The notes below the pieces were generated by a model. It was not told where the DNA came from and made no database searches. It saw only the letters and a list, made by a program, of their open reading frames with translations. This document shows, one piece after another, positions 34,648 through 43,632 of a stretch of DNA of 64,000 nucleotides. Source of the DNA: Chloroflexota bacterium (GTDB lineage Bacteria; Chloroflexota; Anaerolineae; Aggregatilineales; J027); assembly GCA_024434115.1 (NCBI GenBank), contig QMIT01000007.1, positions 62,001 to 126,000 on the forward strand, in the 5' to 3' direction. Position numbers and translations under genes: made by a program. Position 1 is the first letter of the stretch, and each line of letters begins with the position of its first letter.

Positions 34648-35760
34648 ATGGCTGAAATAGTCGTTGAAAAAGCAATTAAGCGGTTTGGCAAATTTGTGGC
34701 GGTGGATGAAGTGGATTTGACCGTGAATGACCGCGAATTTGTGGTACTGCTGGGGCCGTCTGGTTGTGGCAAGACGACCCTACTGCGGGCGATTGCCGGG
34801 TTGGGGATGCTCGACGAAGGCCGGGTCATGATCGGCAACCGGGATGTCACCTATCTACCGCCCAAAGACCGTAATATCTCAATGGTATTCCAAAATTATG
34901 CCATCTTCCCGCACATGAAAGTCTACGATAATATCGCCTTTGGCTTGAAAATGCGGAAATCTCCCAAAGAGGTGGTCGAGGAACGGGTGCAGAACGCGGC
35001 GAAACTGCTGCATATCGAAAACATGTTGGATCGTTACCCCGGCGCGATGAGTGGCGGTCAGCGACAGCGGGTAGCGGTGGCACGGGCTATCGCGGTGGAA
35101 TCCGAGGTGCTGTTGATGGATGAACCGCTCAGTAATTTGGACGCCCTCTTGCGTTTGGAGATGCGAGCCGAATTGAAATCGCTGTTGGGGCGACTGAATG
35201 CCACCACGATTTATGTCACCCACGACCAGATTGAGGCCCTCAGCATGGGAGATCGTATCGCGGTTATGAAACAAGGCCAGATTTTGCAGTTTGATAATCC
35301 GACCCGTGTGTATGATCTCCCTGCCAATCAATTTGTCGGCAGTTTTATCGGCAACCCACCCATGAATTTTTTGCGGGGGCAGGTGCAGCGTGAGAATGGC
35401 GCGGTCAAGGTCAAAATTGGGGACTTCCACTTATCACCATCTGCCGAAATGATTGAATCCCTGCAAGCCTATGATGGCAAATTCATCTTTGTGGGGATCC
35501 GCGCCGAAAATATGGAAACACTGGCCGCACCTGCTCCGGATGCGCTGGCGGTGACAGTAGAAGTGGTTGAGCCGTTGGGATCACAGAATTTGCTGACCAT
35601 CCGCATTAGCGAGGATGTCTTAAAAGTTTCGACACACCCCGATTTTAAAGTTCACGCCCATGAAACCGTTTATATCCGCTTCCCGCCTGCCAAAATCCGC
35701 TGGATGGATCGAGATACTGGACAGGCCATCGCACCAAGTTTGGATAAGATGCTGGCATAG
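34648..35760 (+). CDS. Sugar ABC ATPase, MsmX/UgpC/MalK type
   Basis: A 370-aa ATPase with Walker A GPSGCGKTTLLRAIAG, Q-loop VFQNYAIFPHM, signature MSGGQRQRVAVARA, Walker B VLLMDEPLSNLDA and H-loop VTHDQIEALSMGD. The C-terminal 130 residues form the regulatory OB-like (TOBE) domain (FVGSFIGNPPMNF, FVGIRAENME). TTAGGAG lies close to its ATG. It is the only carbohydrate-type ATPase in the window. The second sugar importer (40149-43567) has none, so this protein may serve both. Confidence 0.92.
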   Translation: MAEIVVEKAIKRFGKFVAVDEVDLTVNDREFVVLLGPSGCGKTTLLRAIAGLGMLDEGRVMIGNRDVTYLPPKDRNISMVFQNYAIFPHMKVYDNIAFGLKMRKSPKEVVEERVQNAAKLLHIENMLDRYPGAMSGGQRQRVAVARAIAVESEVLLMDEPLSNLDALLRLEMRAELKSLLGRLNATTIYVTHDQIEALSMGDRIAVMKQGQILQFDNPTRVYDLPANQFVGSFIGNPPMNFLRGQVQRENGAVKVKIGDFHLSPSAEMIESLQAYDGKFIFVGIRAENMETLAAPAPDALAVTVEVVEPLGSQNLLTIRISEDVLKVSTHPDFKVHAHETVYIRFPPAKIRWMDRDTGQAIAPSLDKMLA

Positions 35761-35806
35761 ATAGGCCATTTTTTAATCACATCAGTGCGACAGGATAATC
35801 CACCAA

Positions 35807-37714
35807 ATGGCACGAGTTTTACTAGATCAACCGCAATCCTTGACCGAACGACCCGAAAATTTCAAACCGCTGGACTTTGGGGCGAATGGGATTAATGGCA
35901 GTCTCGATTGGAATGGGCGGATTATCGCGTTGAATTGGTATCACCCTCAGCATGGCTATATTACCCTAACCTCCGCTGATCCATTCCCCGAAGATCAGCG
36001 ATACAACCCAGAAGCAGTGCGGGCCTATCGCGCAGGATTGGCACAATTGGAGGGGTTTGGGCTTGTCTTTGATGACCCTATTCTCAAGCGAGAGGTCATT
36101 GTCGGGCCGAGTTTTTGGAATACTCTCGTTTTCACATTCGAGGATAAGTCTACGGCTAGAGTCTCGACGTTCGTATATGGAAATTTAGTCGTGCAGGTGT
36201 GGCAGAGTGACAAAAAACATCCACGTTGGGCGGGCAAAATTTCTCTCCAACGATGTGCCTATACTCAATTGACAGAGGGAGGACCAATCCCACAGCCACT
36301 CGTTTCGACGCGAGCTTCAATCAAAGATGGTTTGATAGTTATCAAAAATCCGGTAATTGGGTCAAAGGTTAATATTTGGGGTTTGCCCAAAGAGGTACGT
36401 TTTGAGAGAGAGCAATTTGGTCCCATAAATATTCTGTTTGAAAACAATGTTTTGAAAGATTCGATGGATCTTCTCACCAGTGGGTCATATCTTATTAATG
36501 GGCCATATCTGGGATTTTTTCAAATGTTTGTTTACGACTTCAGTCCAGAGAGCACCGATATCCTGATGGACAGTTATAAATCTCCAAGGGGTCTCACGGT
36601 TGGAGTTATGCTAGAACTTTTGGATAAGTGGCATGATCGCTGGCACGGCATAGAAGATGAGCTAATGTTACGGCGAGGGCTATTCTATGCTGTGCGGATG
36701 GCAGTCCCAGTGAATCATGGCATTTGTATCATCACCGACCATATGCTGCTGCCCCTGTCATGGAATCGGGACGCCTATTACGTGGCACGGGCATTGCTTA
36801 GTTGGACAAACGAAATGCACGATATTGTGCGGCGGCATCTGATTTGGATGTTCGAAATTGCCGAACGACCCGGCGGTGCATGGGGGCGGTGTTATCTCGC
36901 CAATGGCAGGCAAAAAGACCCCGCTTTTCAACTCGATCAGCAATTATGGCCGCTCTTAGAATTTGCCGAATACGTCCGAGAAGCAGGCGACCATACCACG
37001 TTTGAACGTCTGCAATCACAGGTCAGTACCATTTTGGATACCTTGTTGGCCCGTCGAAAAAATCCCGATGCGTGGCTGTTCCCGACGGATGAAACCCCCG
37101 CCGATGACCCCATCGCACTGCCGTATCACCTTTCGAGTCACATTTTGTTCTGGCGTACCCTGATGAAACTCGCCGATGTGTTTTCGGGTGACAGCGAGAA
37201 GCAAAAAACATTCCTCATGTGGGCCGAACATATCCTCGCCGCCATTCAACAATCTTTTGTCGCCGAGCATCCCCAATTTGGCCCAATTTATGCCTATGCT
37301 ACCGACGGGGAGGGACATTTTCATTTTTATCATGACGCCAATGATTTTCCACTGGTGCTGGCGCCGATTTGGGGATTTTGCGGCGCGGATGACCCCATTT
37401 GGCGTGCAACCATCCAGTTTGCATGGTCACCGGAAAACGAAGGCGGGTATTATGCGGGGCGACTTGGGTCAGTGCATACCCGCGCGGCATGGCCTTTAGG
37501 AGATGTGCAAGAGCTGATTGTGGCTCAGACGCTTGATGATGCTGACCGCGAAAGAAAAGTGCGCCAGAATCTTGAGGCAGCGGCGCAATGGGATGGGGCG
37601 CTACCGGAGGCCGTTGACCCCCAAACAAATGTGGTGGTCTCACGCCATTGGTTTGCATGGCCGAATGCAGCACTGGCCTGTGTTGAGTTAGGGGCATTTC
37701 AGTTGCAGCGCTAG
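35807..37714 (+). CDS. Predicted cytoplasmic (alpha/alpha)6-barrel glycosidase
   Basis: A 635-aa protein without a signal peptide. The first 260 residues are beta-rich (GANGINGSLDWNGRIIALNWYHP, in parts), and the remainder looks like a six-hairpin barrel. LPLSWNRDAYYVARALL, PGGAWGRCYLANG, FQLDQQLWPLLEFAEY and the C-terminal VVSRHWFAWPNAALACVELG are candidate active-site segments. The Asp in SWNRD is a plausible catalytic acid by analogy with GH15/GH125-like enzymes, but I could not fix the family. It is the last gene of the first sugar operon, 46 nt behind the ATPase, so it probably acts on the imported sugar. Confidence 0.7.
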   Translation: MARVLLDQPQSLTERPENFKPLDFGANGINGSLDWNGRIIALNWYHPQHGYITLTSADPFPEDQRYNPEAVRAYRAGLAQLEGFGLVFDDPILKREVIVGPSFWNTLVFTFEDKSTARVSTFVYGNLVVQVWQSDKKHPRWAGKISLQRCAYTQLTEGGPIPQPLVSTRASIKDGLIVIKNPVIGSKVNIWGLPKEVRFEREQFGPINILFENNVLKDSMDLLTSGSYLINGPYLGFFQMFVYDFSPESTDILMDSYKSPRGLTVGVMLELLDKWHDRWHGIEDELMLRRGLFYAVRMAVPVNHGICIITDHMLLPLSWNRDAYYVARALLSWTNEMHDIVRRHLIWMFEIAERPGGAWGRCYLANGRQKDPAFQLDQQLWPLLEFAEYVREAGDHTTFERLQSQVSTILDTLLARRKNPDAWLFPTDETPADDPIALPYHLSSHILFWRTLMKLADVFSGDSEKQKTFLMWAEHILAAIQQSFVAEHPQFGPIYAYATDGEGHFHFYHDANDFPLVLAPIWGFCGADDPIWRATIQFAWSPENEGGYYAGRLGSVHTRAAWPLGDVQELIVAQTLDDADRERKVRQNLEAAAQWDGALPEAVDPQTNVVVSRHWFAWPNAALACVELGAFQLQR

Positions 37715-37733
37715 ATTGTTGCTGGTTAGACAC

Positions 37734-37812
37734 TTATCGGTCACATCGCCGCCCCCTAGCTGGCTATTACACACTAGGCGTGCCAGAACTAGATTAACGA
37801 TATGACCGATAA
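37734..37812. repeat. Nested inverted repeat between convergent genes
   Basis: TTATCGGTCA (37734-37743) and TGACCGATAA (37803-37812) are perfect 10-bp inverted copies. Inside them, CTAGCTGGC (37756-37764) is matched by GCCAG (37782-37786) and CTAG (37789-37792), separated by AA. The whole 79-nt unit can form one long cruciform or RNA hairpin. It may act as a two-way terminator or be a small mobile-like element. Confidence 0.6.
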
Positions 37813-37868
37813 ACCCAGACTGGGGTGGAGTCAGCTTTTTGTCGAATGGTGTATCCCCCTTTTGGCTT

Positions 37869-38876
37869 CTAGACTTCCGAATTTGCCTTGATAAAAGCTA
37901 TAAGTTCATCCACCTGTGTAAATGCCAAGCCTGTGACCGTATCGGCAGCACCATAATAAATCGCAATACGGCCCGTATCTGGCTCATGCAGGGCGGCACA
38001 TGGGAATACCACGTTTGGCACATCCCCTACACATTCGTACAACATCTGGGGAGACATTAAATAGGGCGCGGCGCGATACATCACCTTCCACGGCTCATCA
38101 AGATCAAGCAAGGCCGCCCCCATACTGTAGACAAAGCCATTGCATGAGGTCAACACGCCATGATAGATCAGTAACCAACCTTCACTGGTTTCAATTGGAA
38201 TTGGCCCGGCCCCGATTTTGGTACTTTCCCAGCGCCAGCCTTTGGGTTTCATGACAAAACGATGCCGACCCCAATGCACCATATCCGGGCTTTCGCTGTA
38301 GAAAATATCACCAAAGGGAGTGTGTCCGGTGTCGCTGGGGCGGCTCAACATTGCATATTTACCATTAATTTTGCGGGGGAATAACACACCATTGCGGTTA
38401 TAAGGCAAAAATGCGTTTTCTAAAAAATGAAATTCCTCAAAATCATAGGTATAACCAATTCCAATGGTTGGGCCATGATAGCCATTGCACCATGTCACGT
38501 AATAACGATCTTCGAGCCACACCACACGAGGATCATAGCGATGCACAAACTCACTGAGTTCTTGATCCTCGAACTTCCATTCAATCGGCTCTGGCTGAAT
38601 ATGCCAATGAATACCATCGGAACTGTGCCCAGTGTGCAAGGTCATAATTCTTCGAGTATCGTCTACTCGAAAAACCCCTGCATAACCACCATTAAATGGC
38701 ACCGCCGCACTGTTGAAAATACTGTTAGATGTTGGCGTAGCGTGCCGAGGAATAATTGGATTATTGCTATAGCGCCAAACCACCGCATTTGAATCCAAAG
38801 GGCGATCTTCCCAAGGAATATTGGGCAGCGGATTGCCAAGCATCGACACTTTGGGTAAAGCAGCATCTGTAACCAT
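37869..38876 (-). CDS. GH130 family beta-mannoside phosphorylase or glycosidase
   Basis: A 335-aa protein from the ATG at 38876, which has GGAGAG about 8 nt upstream. A longer frame starting at 38924 adds 16 residues without support. It is a five-bladed beta-propeller of family GH130: [77 protein letters not shown] (in parts) and [13 protein letters not shown] are the blade hallmarks. Family members phosphorolyse or hydrolyse beta-mannosides such as mannobiose, mannosyl-glucose or mannosyl-GlcNAc. The protein has no signal peptide, so it acts in the cytoplasm. It diverges from the second LacI regulator. Confidence 0.9.
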   Translation of the reverse strand: MVTDAALPKVSMLGNPLPNIPWEDRPLDSNAVVWRYSNNPIIPRHATPTSNSIFNSAAVPFNGGYAGVFRVDDTRRIMTLHTGHSSDGIHWHIQPEPIEWKFEDQELSEFVHRYDPRVVWLEDRYYVTWCNGYHGPTIGIGYTYDFEEFHFLENAFLPYNRNGVLFPRKINGKYAMLSRPSDTGHTPFGDIFYSESPDMVHWGRHRFVMKPKGWRWESTKIGAGPIPIETSEGWLLIYHGVLTSCNGFVYSMGAALLDLDEPWKVMYRAAPYLMSPQMLYECVGDVPNVVFPCAALHEPDTGRIAIYYGAADTVTGLAFTQVDELIAFIKANSEV

Positions 38877-38954
38877 TTGGGAATCTCTCCAATACCTTTT
38901 CACCTGAACAATTTGACACAACATTAAAAGTAGATTAACATATAAAAAGTTTTA

Positions 38955-38972
38955 GAACAAGTTCGATTTGTT
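38955..38972 (+). promoter_or_regulatory. Putative operator in front of the second LacI gene
   Basis: GAACAAGTTC (38955-38964) is a short palindrome and overlaps a wider AACAA-7-TTGTT repeat (38956-38972). It sits between the GH130 gene and the LacI gene, and is a candidate binding site for that regulator. Confidence 0.4.
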
Positions 38973-38984
38973 TTATGGACACTT

Positions 38985-40019
38985 ATGACAAAAAATCCGA
39001 CCATGCGAGAAATCGCTAAAATAGCCGGGGTATCGCTAAGTAGTGTGTCGCTTGTGCTAAATAACAAGCCGAACGTTACCCCTGAGATGCGTGAACGAGT
39101 CCTCGACGCAGCGTCCACGCTCGGTTATCGCCCTAGAATTGCCGGTAGTTCCCCCCTTGCCACCTCCCTCTCGACAGTTGGTTTGTTGACCAAACGACGC
39201 CAAGACGATCAGTTAATTGTGAATCCCTTCTATTCACATATCATCGTCGGGGTTGAGCGGGAATGTCAGCGCCACAATATCAACCTCATGTATGCCAATG
39301 TGGAGGTGGATGAACGAAACCATACCTTAAGCTGGCCTGCTATGCTGCTTAACGATCTGGTAGATGGGGTCATCATTGTGGGGGCATTCCTTGAACAGGC
39401 GATCTCGGACATCAGTATGCGTCTAGGCAGAAGTATCGTTCTGGTAGACGCTTACACCTCAGTCAACACGATGTTCGATAGTGTGGTGATTGATAATCTA
39501 GGTGGGGCAATCAAGGCCGTTTCGCATCTTATTGAAAACAATCATCGTCATATTGGCTTGATCGGCAGTAATCCCGAATCCTATCCCAGTGTCCTCGAAC
39601 GACGGCAAGGTTATTTGGTGGCTTTGGCCCAAGCGGGCATTCATGATACTTATATCGAAGATGGATATTTGACTCGGCAAGGAGCCTTTGAAGCGACCAT
39701 TCGGCTTCTTCACAAATCTCCACAGATTACAGCCATTTTTGCATGTAATGATGAGACAGCAATTGGTGTGATCAGTGCCATACGACACATCGGATTGCGT
39801 GTACCGGAGGATGTCTCAATCGTTGGATTTGATGATATTGATTTGGCACAGGAAGTCATTCCCCCGTTGACCACCATCCATGTGGATAAAGTTTTGATGG
39901 GGACGATGGCCCTGCGCCTGCTGCGAGATCGCATTGATGATGCAGATAAAGCAGCTATCAAGACCGTCGTTTCAACCCAACTCATTACCCGCAGCAGCGT
40001 TCGCTATCTTGAGGATTAG
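38985..40019 (+). CDS. LacI family transcriptional regulator (second)
   Basis: A 344-aa repressor with the DNA-binding motif IAKIAGVSLSSVSLVL at its N-terminus, a hinge around residue 50 and an effector domain with DGVIIVGAFLEQ, NHRHIGLIGSNPE, ITAIFACNDETAIGVI and VSIVGFDDIDLAQ. It lies between the divergent GH130 gene and the second sugar importer, so it probably controls both in response to a manno-oligosaccharide. It differs from the first LacI in the hinge and effector domain, so a different inducer is likely. Confidence 0.92.
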   Translation: MTKNPTMREIAKIAGVSLSSVSLVLNNKPNVTPEMRERVLDAASTLGYRPRIAGSSPLATSLSTVGLLTKRRQDDQLIVNPFYSHIIVGVERECQRHNINLMYANVEVDERNHTLSWPAMLLNDLVDGVIIVGAFLEQAISDISMRLGRSIVLVDAYTSVNTMFDSVVIDNLGGAIKAVSHLIENNHRHIGLIGSNPESYPSVLERRQGYLVALAQAGIHDTYIEDGYLTRQGAFEATIRLLHKSPQITAIFACNDETAIGVISAIRHIGLRVPEDVSIVGFDDIDLAQEVIPPLTTIHVDKVLMGTMALRLLRDRIDDADKAAIKTVVSTQLITRSSVRYLED

Positions 40020-40148
40020 CACCACGCCCGGTGATTTTCCAAACGCATGAGAGAGCTAGAGTGAAAGGAAGGAGCGGACTGATCTGATAGCTGTATATCT
40101 ATAGGTTAACTTCATTTCGTAAATTGTTCAATATGCAGGAGAACTATT

Positions 40149-41393
40149 ATGAAAATGCGTCTTTCGATTCTCGTAGTCGCAGCAGTATTACTATCCTTTG
40201 TTCCCGCCCCCAAGACGCCCGTTGTACACGGACAAGATGGCATTACGTTCTGGCTGACAGGTGATGACACGGGTGCGGCGATTCTTCAGGAAGTTGCCGA
40301 TAAATGGACGGAGACCTCTGGCGTTCCAGTGACAGTAACCGCAGTTGGCTGGGGTGATGCGTATGCCCAATCCCTCGCCGCTGTTGCCGATGGCTCCGGC
40401 CCAGACATCATCGCTGGGGGTATGAGTTGGGGTATTTCGTTGGGTTCGCTCGGTGGTATGGTTGATCTCGGCGAACGCTATCCTGAAGAAATCGCCCAGA
40501 TTGCTGAAATCAGCAACCCCGCCTTCTATAACGCGATTTTGACGACGGAAGGTAATGTCTATTACATCCCCTACAACCTCGACATCATGCTGATGTACTA
40601 TCGCACAACCACTTTCGAAGAAGCGGGCCTTGCTGCTCCGGCGACTTGGGAAGATGTTGCTGCCGCTGCCGACGCAGGTCTGATGGGTGGCTGGAGTTGG
40701 GGCAATACCTCATGGATCGGCTTCCAAGGGATTTTGAAAGAGGCGGGTGCGGATTGGTATACCGAAGACTGCTCGGCTGCCGCGATTGACAGCGATGAGG
40801 GCCTCGCTGCGTTGGAATTCTACACCGCCCTATATGAAGACTATGGTTTCCCGGCGGAACAGGTCAATATCGCGGACGGCTTCGAGGCTGGTACGCTCGA
40901 CTATGCCTTTAGTGGCGAATGGGAAGCAACCGGTATCAATGTTGCTCACCCCGATTTGGAAGGCACTTGGTCAGCTGCCCCAGTACCCGCTGGCCCGACT
41001 GGTAGCTTCAACGCTTTCATCGGTGGCAAGGGTATGGGTATCTTCTCCTATTCTGAAAATGTGGACGCCGCGTTCGAATTCATGATGTACCTCAGCACCC
41101 GTGAAGCCCAAGAAATGCTGACCGAACTGTCCATTTCCAATGCAAATTCGATTCACGTTCCGCCCCAAGTTGAAAACTACGACCTGATCAAGGGTGGCGA
41201 TGATGTTCAGGCCGCTATAGCAACCCAATTGACCGACGCCGCTGGCCCGCCCATTTGCCCCGGTTGGGAAGAAAGCAATGCCGACGTTGACTTGGTACTG
41301 CAATCGGTTCTGTTTGAAGAAAAAGATTTCGAAGATGCCCTAGCCGAGATTTCGGACATTCTCAATGCTGGCATCGAGGAATATGGTGGCTAG
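40149..41393 (+). CDS. Sugar ABC transporter substrate-binding protein (second system)
   Basis: A 414-aa exported protein. The signal peptide (MRLSILVVAAVLLSFVPAP) has no lipobox Cys, so the protein must be held at the surface in another way. The fold is MalE/UgpB-like: TFWLTGDDTGAAILQEVADKW (in parts), YIPYNLDIMLMYYRTTTFEEAG (in parts), TWEDVAAAADAGLMGG and FSGEWEATGINVAHP. It probably binds mannan-derived oligosaccharides, given the glycosidases downstream. AGGAGAA precedes the ATG. Cys pairs near the C-terminal part may form a disulfide. Confidence 0.9.
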   Translation: MKMRLSILVVAAVLLSFVPAPKTPVVHGQDGITFWLTGDDTGAAILQEVADKWTETSGVPVTVTAVGWGDAYAQSLAAVADGSGPDIIAGGMSWGISLGSLGGMVDLGERYPEEIAQIAEISNPAFYNAILTTEGNVYYIPYNLDIMLMYYRTTTFEEAGLAAPATWEDVAAAADAGLMGGWSWGNTSWIGFQGILKEAGADWYTEDCSAAAIDSDEGLAALEFYTALYEDYGFPAEQVNIADGFEAGTLDYAFSGEWEATGINVAHPDLEGTWSAAPVPAGPTGSFNAFIGGKGMGIFSYSENVDAAFEFMMYLSTREAQEMLTELSISNANSIHVPPQVENYDLIKGGDDVQAAIATQLTDAAGPPICPGWEESNADVDLVLQSVLFEEKDFEDALAEISDILNAGIEEYGG

Positions 41394-41418
41394 TTAACAA
41401 TTCATCAGAATTTTTAGG

Positions 41419-41448
41419 CAGAAGGTCAGGGGATTCTCTGACCTTCTG
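41419..41448 (+). terminator. Strong hairpin between binding-protein and permease genes (second system)
   Basis: CAGAAGGTCAG (41419-41429) and CTGACCTTCTG (41438-41448) form a perfect 11-bp stem with an 8-nt loop, 25 nt after the binding-protein stop. Only a short T run follows, so partial termination or 3'-end protection is likely. Confidence 0.65.
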
Positions 41449-41477
41449 TTCTAAGCAATACCGATTGGAGAGAAACC

Positions 41478-42671
41478 ATGAGTACAAAAGCGGTCTCCGT
41501 CACCGCCCCGCCTAAGGCTCTAAAAAAAACTTCGGCGTCATCGGTATGGATACGGGCATGGCGGTCACGAGTTTCCTATATGATGTTATTGCCGATGTTC
41601 ATTCCCTTTTTTGTTTTTATCATCGTGCCTGTTTTTCAATCCGCCAACGTCAGTTTTAAAGATTACAGCGCAGTTTCGACGGACGAATCGAAGTATATTG
41701 GCTTTGATAACTATACCGAATTACTGAGTCTGCAAATCCGCGAACAGACCCCGTTGTATGATGAAGAAAGTGGCGAGCGTATGTATCAATGTGGTCGCCG
41801 CAAACGCCCCGAAAGTGAAGTCGCCGCATATGAGGCCGAAGAGGGCAAACAGTGTACAGTAGCTTTTGTCTCCTCCCGCGATCTCCTCGGCGAAGGCTAT
41901 CGGGAATGGAAAACCTACGACCTTTTTGGCAATAACTATGTCATCGGTGCCCGTGACCCACGTTTTTGGACGGCGATTGTCAATACCCTCTACTTTGTGG
42001 TCTATACAGTAGTGGGCAAGCTCATTTTGGGCCTGCTAGTAGCGTTAATCTTACGGAAACAGTCACGATTAAACTATTTCCTACGCATGGTTTTTTTCCT
42101 GCCATCTGTTACTGCCAGTATCGCGGTCACGGTTATTTGGGGTTGGATATTTAGAGGACAATCCTATGGCCTGCTCAATAATATGCTGATTGAAAATGGG
42201 ATTGTGAGTCAGCCCATCTCATTTCTCAATGACCCCGGATGGACAATGCCTATTTTGGTAATTATGGCGATCTGGGGGGGCTTCGGTTATAACATGATCC
42301 TCTTCCTCGCTGGCCTGCAAAATATTAATCAAGAACTCTACGAGGTGGCCGCGATTGACGGGGCTGGCCCTTGGGCTTCGTTCCGCCGAATTACGTGGCC
42401 TCTCTTGCGCCCCACCACACTCTATGTGGTGATTACCAGCATCATCGGGGGTTTCCAAGTTTTCGATTCGATTTACATCCTGTATGCGAATTCGGAAGGC
42501 ATCGGTGGGCCGTTGGACTCCGGCTTAACAGTCGTCCCCTATCTCTATGACAAAGGTTTCCGCCTGTTCCAAATGGGTTATGCCTCCGCCATTGCGTGGG
42601 TCCTCTTCATCGTCATTTTCTTCTTTACGCTAATCAACCTACGGGTTGGACGAGTGAATGAGGCGTACTAA
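41478..42671 (+). CDS. Sugar ABC permease, MalF/UgpA type, with an enlarged first external loop (second system)
   Basis: A 397-aa membrane protein, about 100 residues longer than usual. After helix 1 (MMLLPMFIPFFVFIIVPVF) and the conserved YIGFDNYTELLS segment, about 70 extra residues contain two Cys (RMYQCGRRKRPE and EEGKQCTVAFV), which may form a disulfide outside the membrane. The usual core resumes at DPRFWTAIVNTLYFVV and includes the EAA-type loop EVAAIDGAGPWASFRRITWP. It is followed 2 nt later by the MalG-type gene. The role of the insertion is unknown. Confidence 0.9.
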   Translation: MSTKAVSVTAPPKALKKTSASSVWIRAWRSRVSYMMLLPMFIPFFVFIIVPVFQSANVSFKDYSAVSTDESKYIGFDNYTELLSLQIREQTPLYDEESGERMYQCGRRKRPESEVAAYEAEEGKQCTVAFVSSRDLLGEGYREWKTYDLFGNNYVIGARDPRFWTAIVNTLYFVVYTVVGKLILGLLVALILRKQSRLNYFLRMVFFLPSVTASIAVTVIWGWIFRGQSYGLLNNMLIENGIVSQPISFLNDPGWTMPILVIMAIWGGFGYNMILFLAGLQNINQELYEVAAIDGAGPWASFRRITWPLLRPTTLYVVITSIIGGFQVFDSIYILYANSEGIGGPLDSGLTVVPYLYDKGFRLFQMGYASAIAWVLFIVIFFFTLINLRVGRVNEAY

Positions 42672-42673
42672 TC

Positions 42674-43567
42674 ATGATTAACCGAAGCCGTAACACAATT
42701 TTATTGGAGCGAGCAGGCCTCACATTCGCCCTGTTTGTCGCTGTGTTTACCCTCATTCCCTACTATTGGATGCTGCTGGGCGCGTTCAAAACCGTCCCCG
42801 AACTCAATCGCATCCCACCGACGTTTATCGTAGAAAAACCCACCCTCAATAGTTTCTATGATGCCAAAGGGGAACTTCCACCAGACCATACACGCGGGTT
42901 GTTCCAGATATACCCCGGTACAAAGTTCGGATTTTTCCGCTACCTCTTTAACAGCATGTTCATTTCCGGGTCTATCACCTTTGCCTCACTCATGATCGCT
43001 GCGTTGGCAGCATTTGTGCTTGCCAAACATAAATTCCCCGGACGCGATTTCTTCTTTCTGATGTTTATCGCCTCCATGATGATCCCTTGGCAAGTGACCA
43101 TCATCCCGAACTTCCTCAATGTGAGTGATTTTGGGTGGATAGATTCCTATTGGGCCTTGCTGATTCCTGCCTTACCCAAAGCCTTCGCGCTTTTTTTCCT
43201 GCGACAATACATGCTGTCTTTGCCGGACGAAATGTTGGAAGCAGGACGATTGGATGGGGCAAGTGAATTTCGCATTTTCCGAAGTCTGGTACTACCACTG
43301 GTCGGGCCAGCCCTCGTTTCGATGGGTCTGTTTATCTGGCTCAATGAATGGAACAATCTTGTATGGCCGCTCATCGTGATTCGCTCCGAAGAACTGCGTA
43401 CTCTGCCATTGATTATGACCACGATGGTAGACCCATTCTCTGGTGCTTCTAAGCAAGGCGTGGCGATGGCTGCCGCGTTGTTGACCTCGATTCCAACCCT
43501 GATTCTCTTCATCGCGTTCCAAAAGCAATTTATCCAAGGGATCGCCGTCACCAGCGTTAAGGGATAG
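42674..43567 (+). CDS. Sugar ABC permease, MalG/UgpE type (second system)
   Basis: A 297-aa membrane protein with six helices. KFPGRDFFFLMFIASMMIPWQV (in parts), the EAA loop EAGRLDGASEFRIFRSLVLP and FIWLNEWNNLVWPLIVI match MalG/UgpE permeases. It starts 2 nt after the MalF-type gene. No ATPase gene follows. Instead there is a terminator and the glycosidase genes, so the ATP-binding subunit must come from elsewhere, most simply from the gene at 34648. Confidence 0.92.
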   Translation: MINRSRNTILLERAGLTFALFVAVFTLIPYYWMLLGAFKTVPELNRIPPTFIVEKPTLNSFYDAKGELPPDHTRGLFQIYPGTKFGFFRYLFNSMFISGSITFASLMIAALAAFVLAKHKFPGRDFFFLMFIASMMIPWQVTIIPNFLNVSDFGWIDSYWALLIPALPKAFALFFLRQYMLSLPDEMLEAGRLDGASEFRIFRSLVLPLVGPALVSMGLFIWLNEWNNLVWPLIVIRSEELRTLPLIMTTMVDPFSGASKQGVAMAAALLTSIPTLILFIAFQKQFIQGIAVTSVKG

Positions 43568-43576
43568 GCGAATAGA

Positions 43577-43608
43577 TAAGCCCCTGCCTGCAACGGGGGC
43601 TTTTATTT
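43577..43608 (+). terminator. Rho-independent terminator after the second sugar importer
   Basis: AAGCCCC (43577-43583) pairs with GGGGCTT (43595-43601), followed by TTATTTCT. It separates the importer from the glycosidase genes, though some read-through is possible. Confidence 0.75.
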
Positions 43609-43632
43609 CTATTAGAAGAAATGGAATACATC

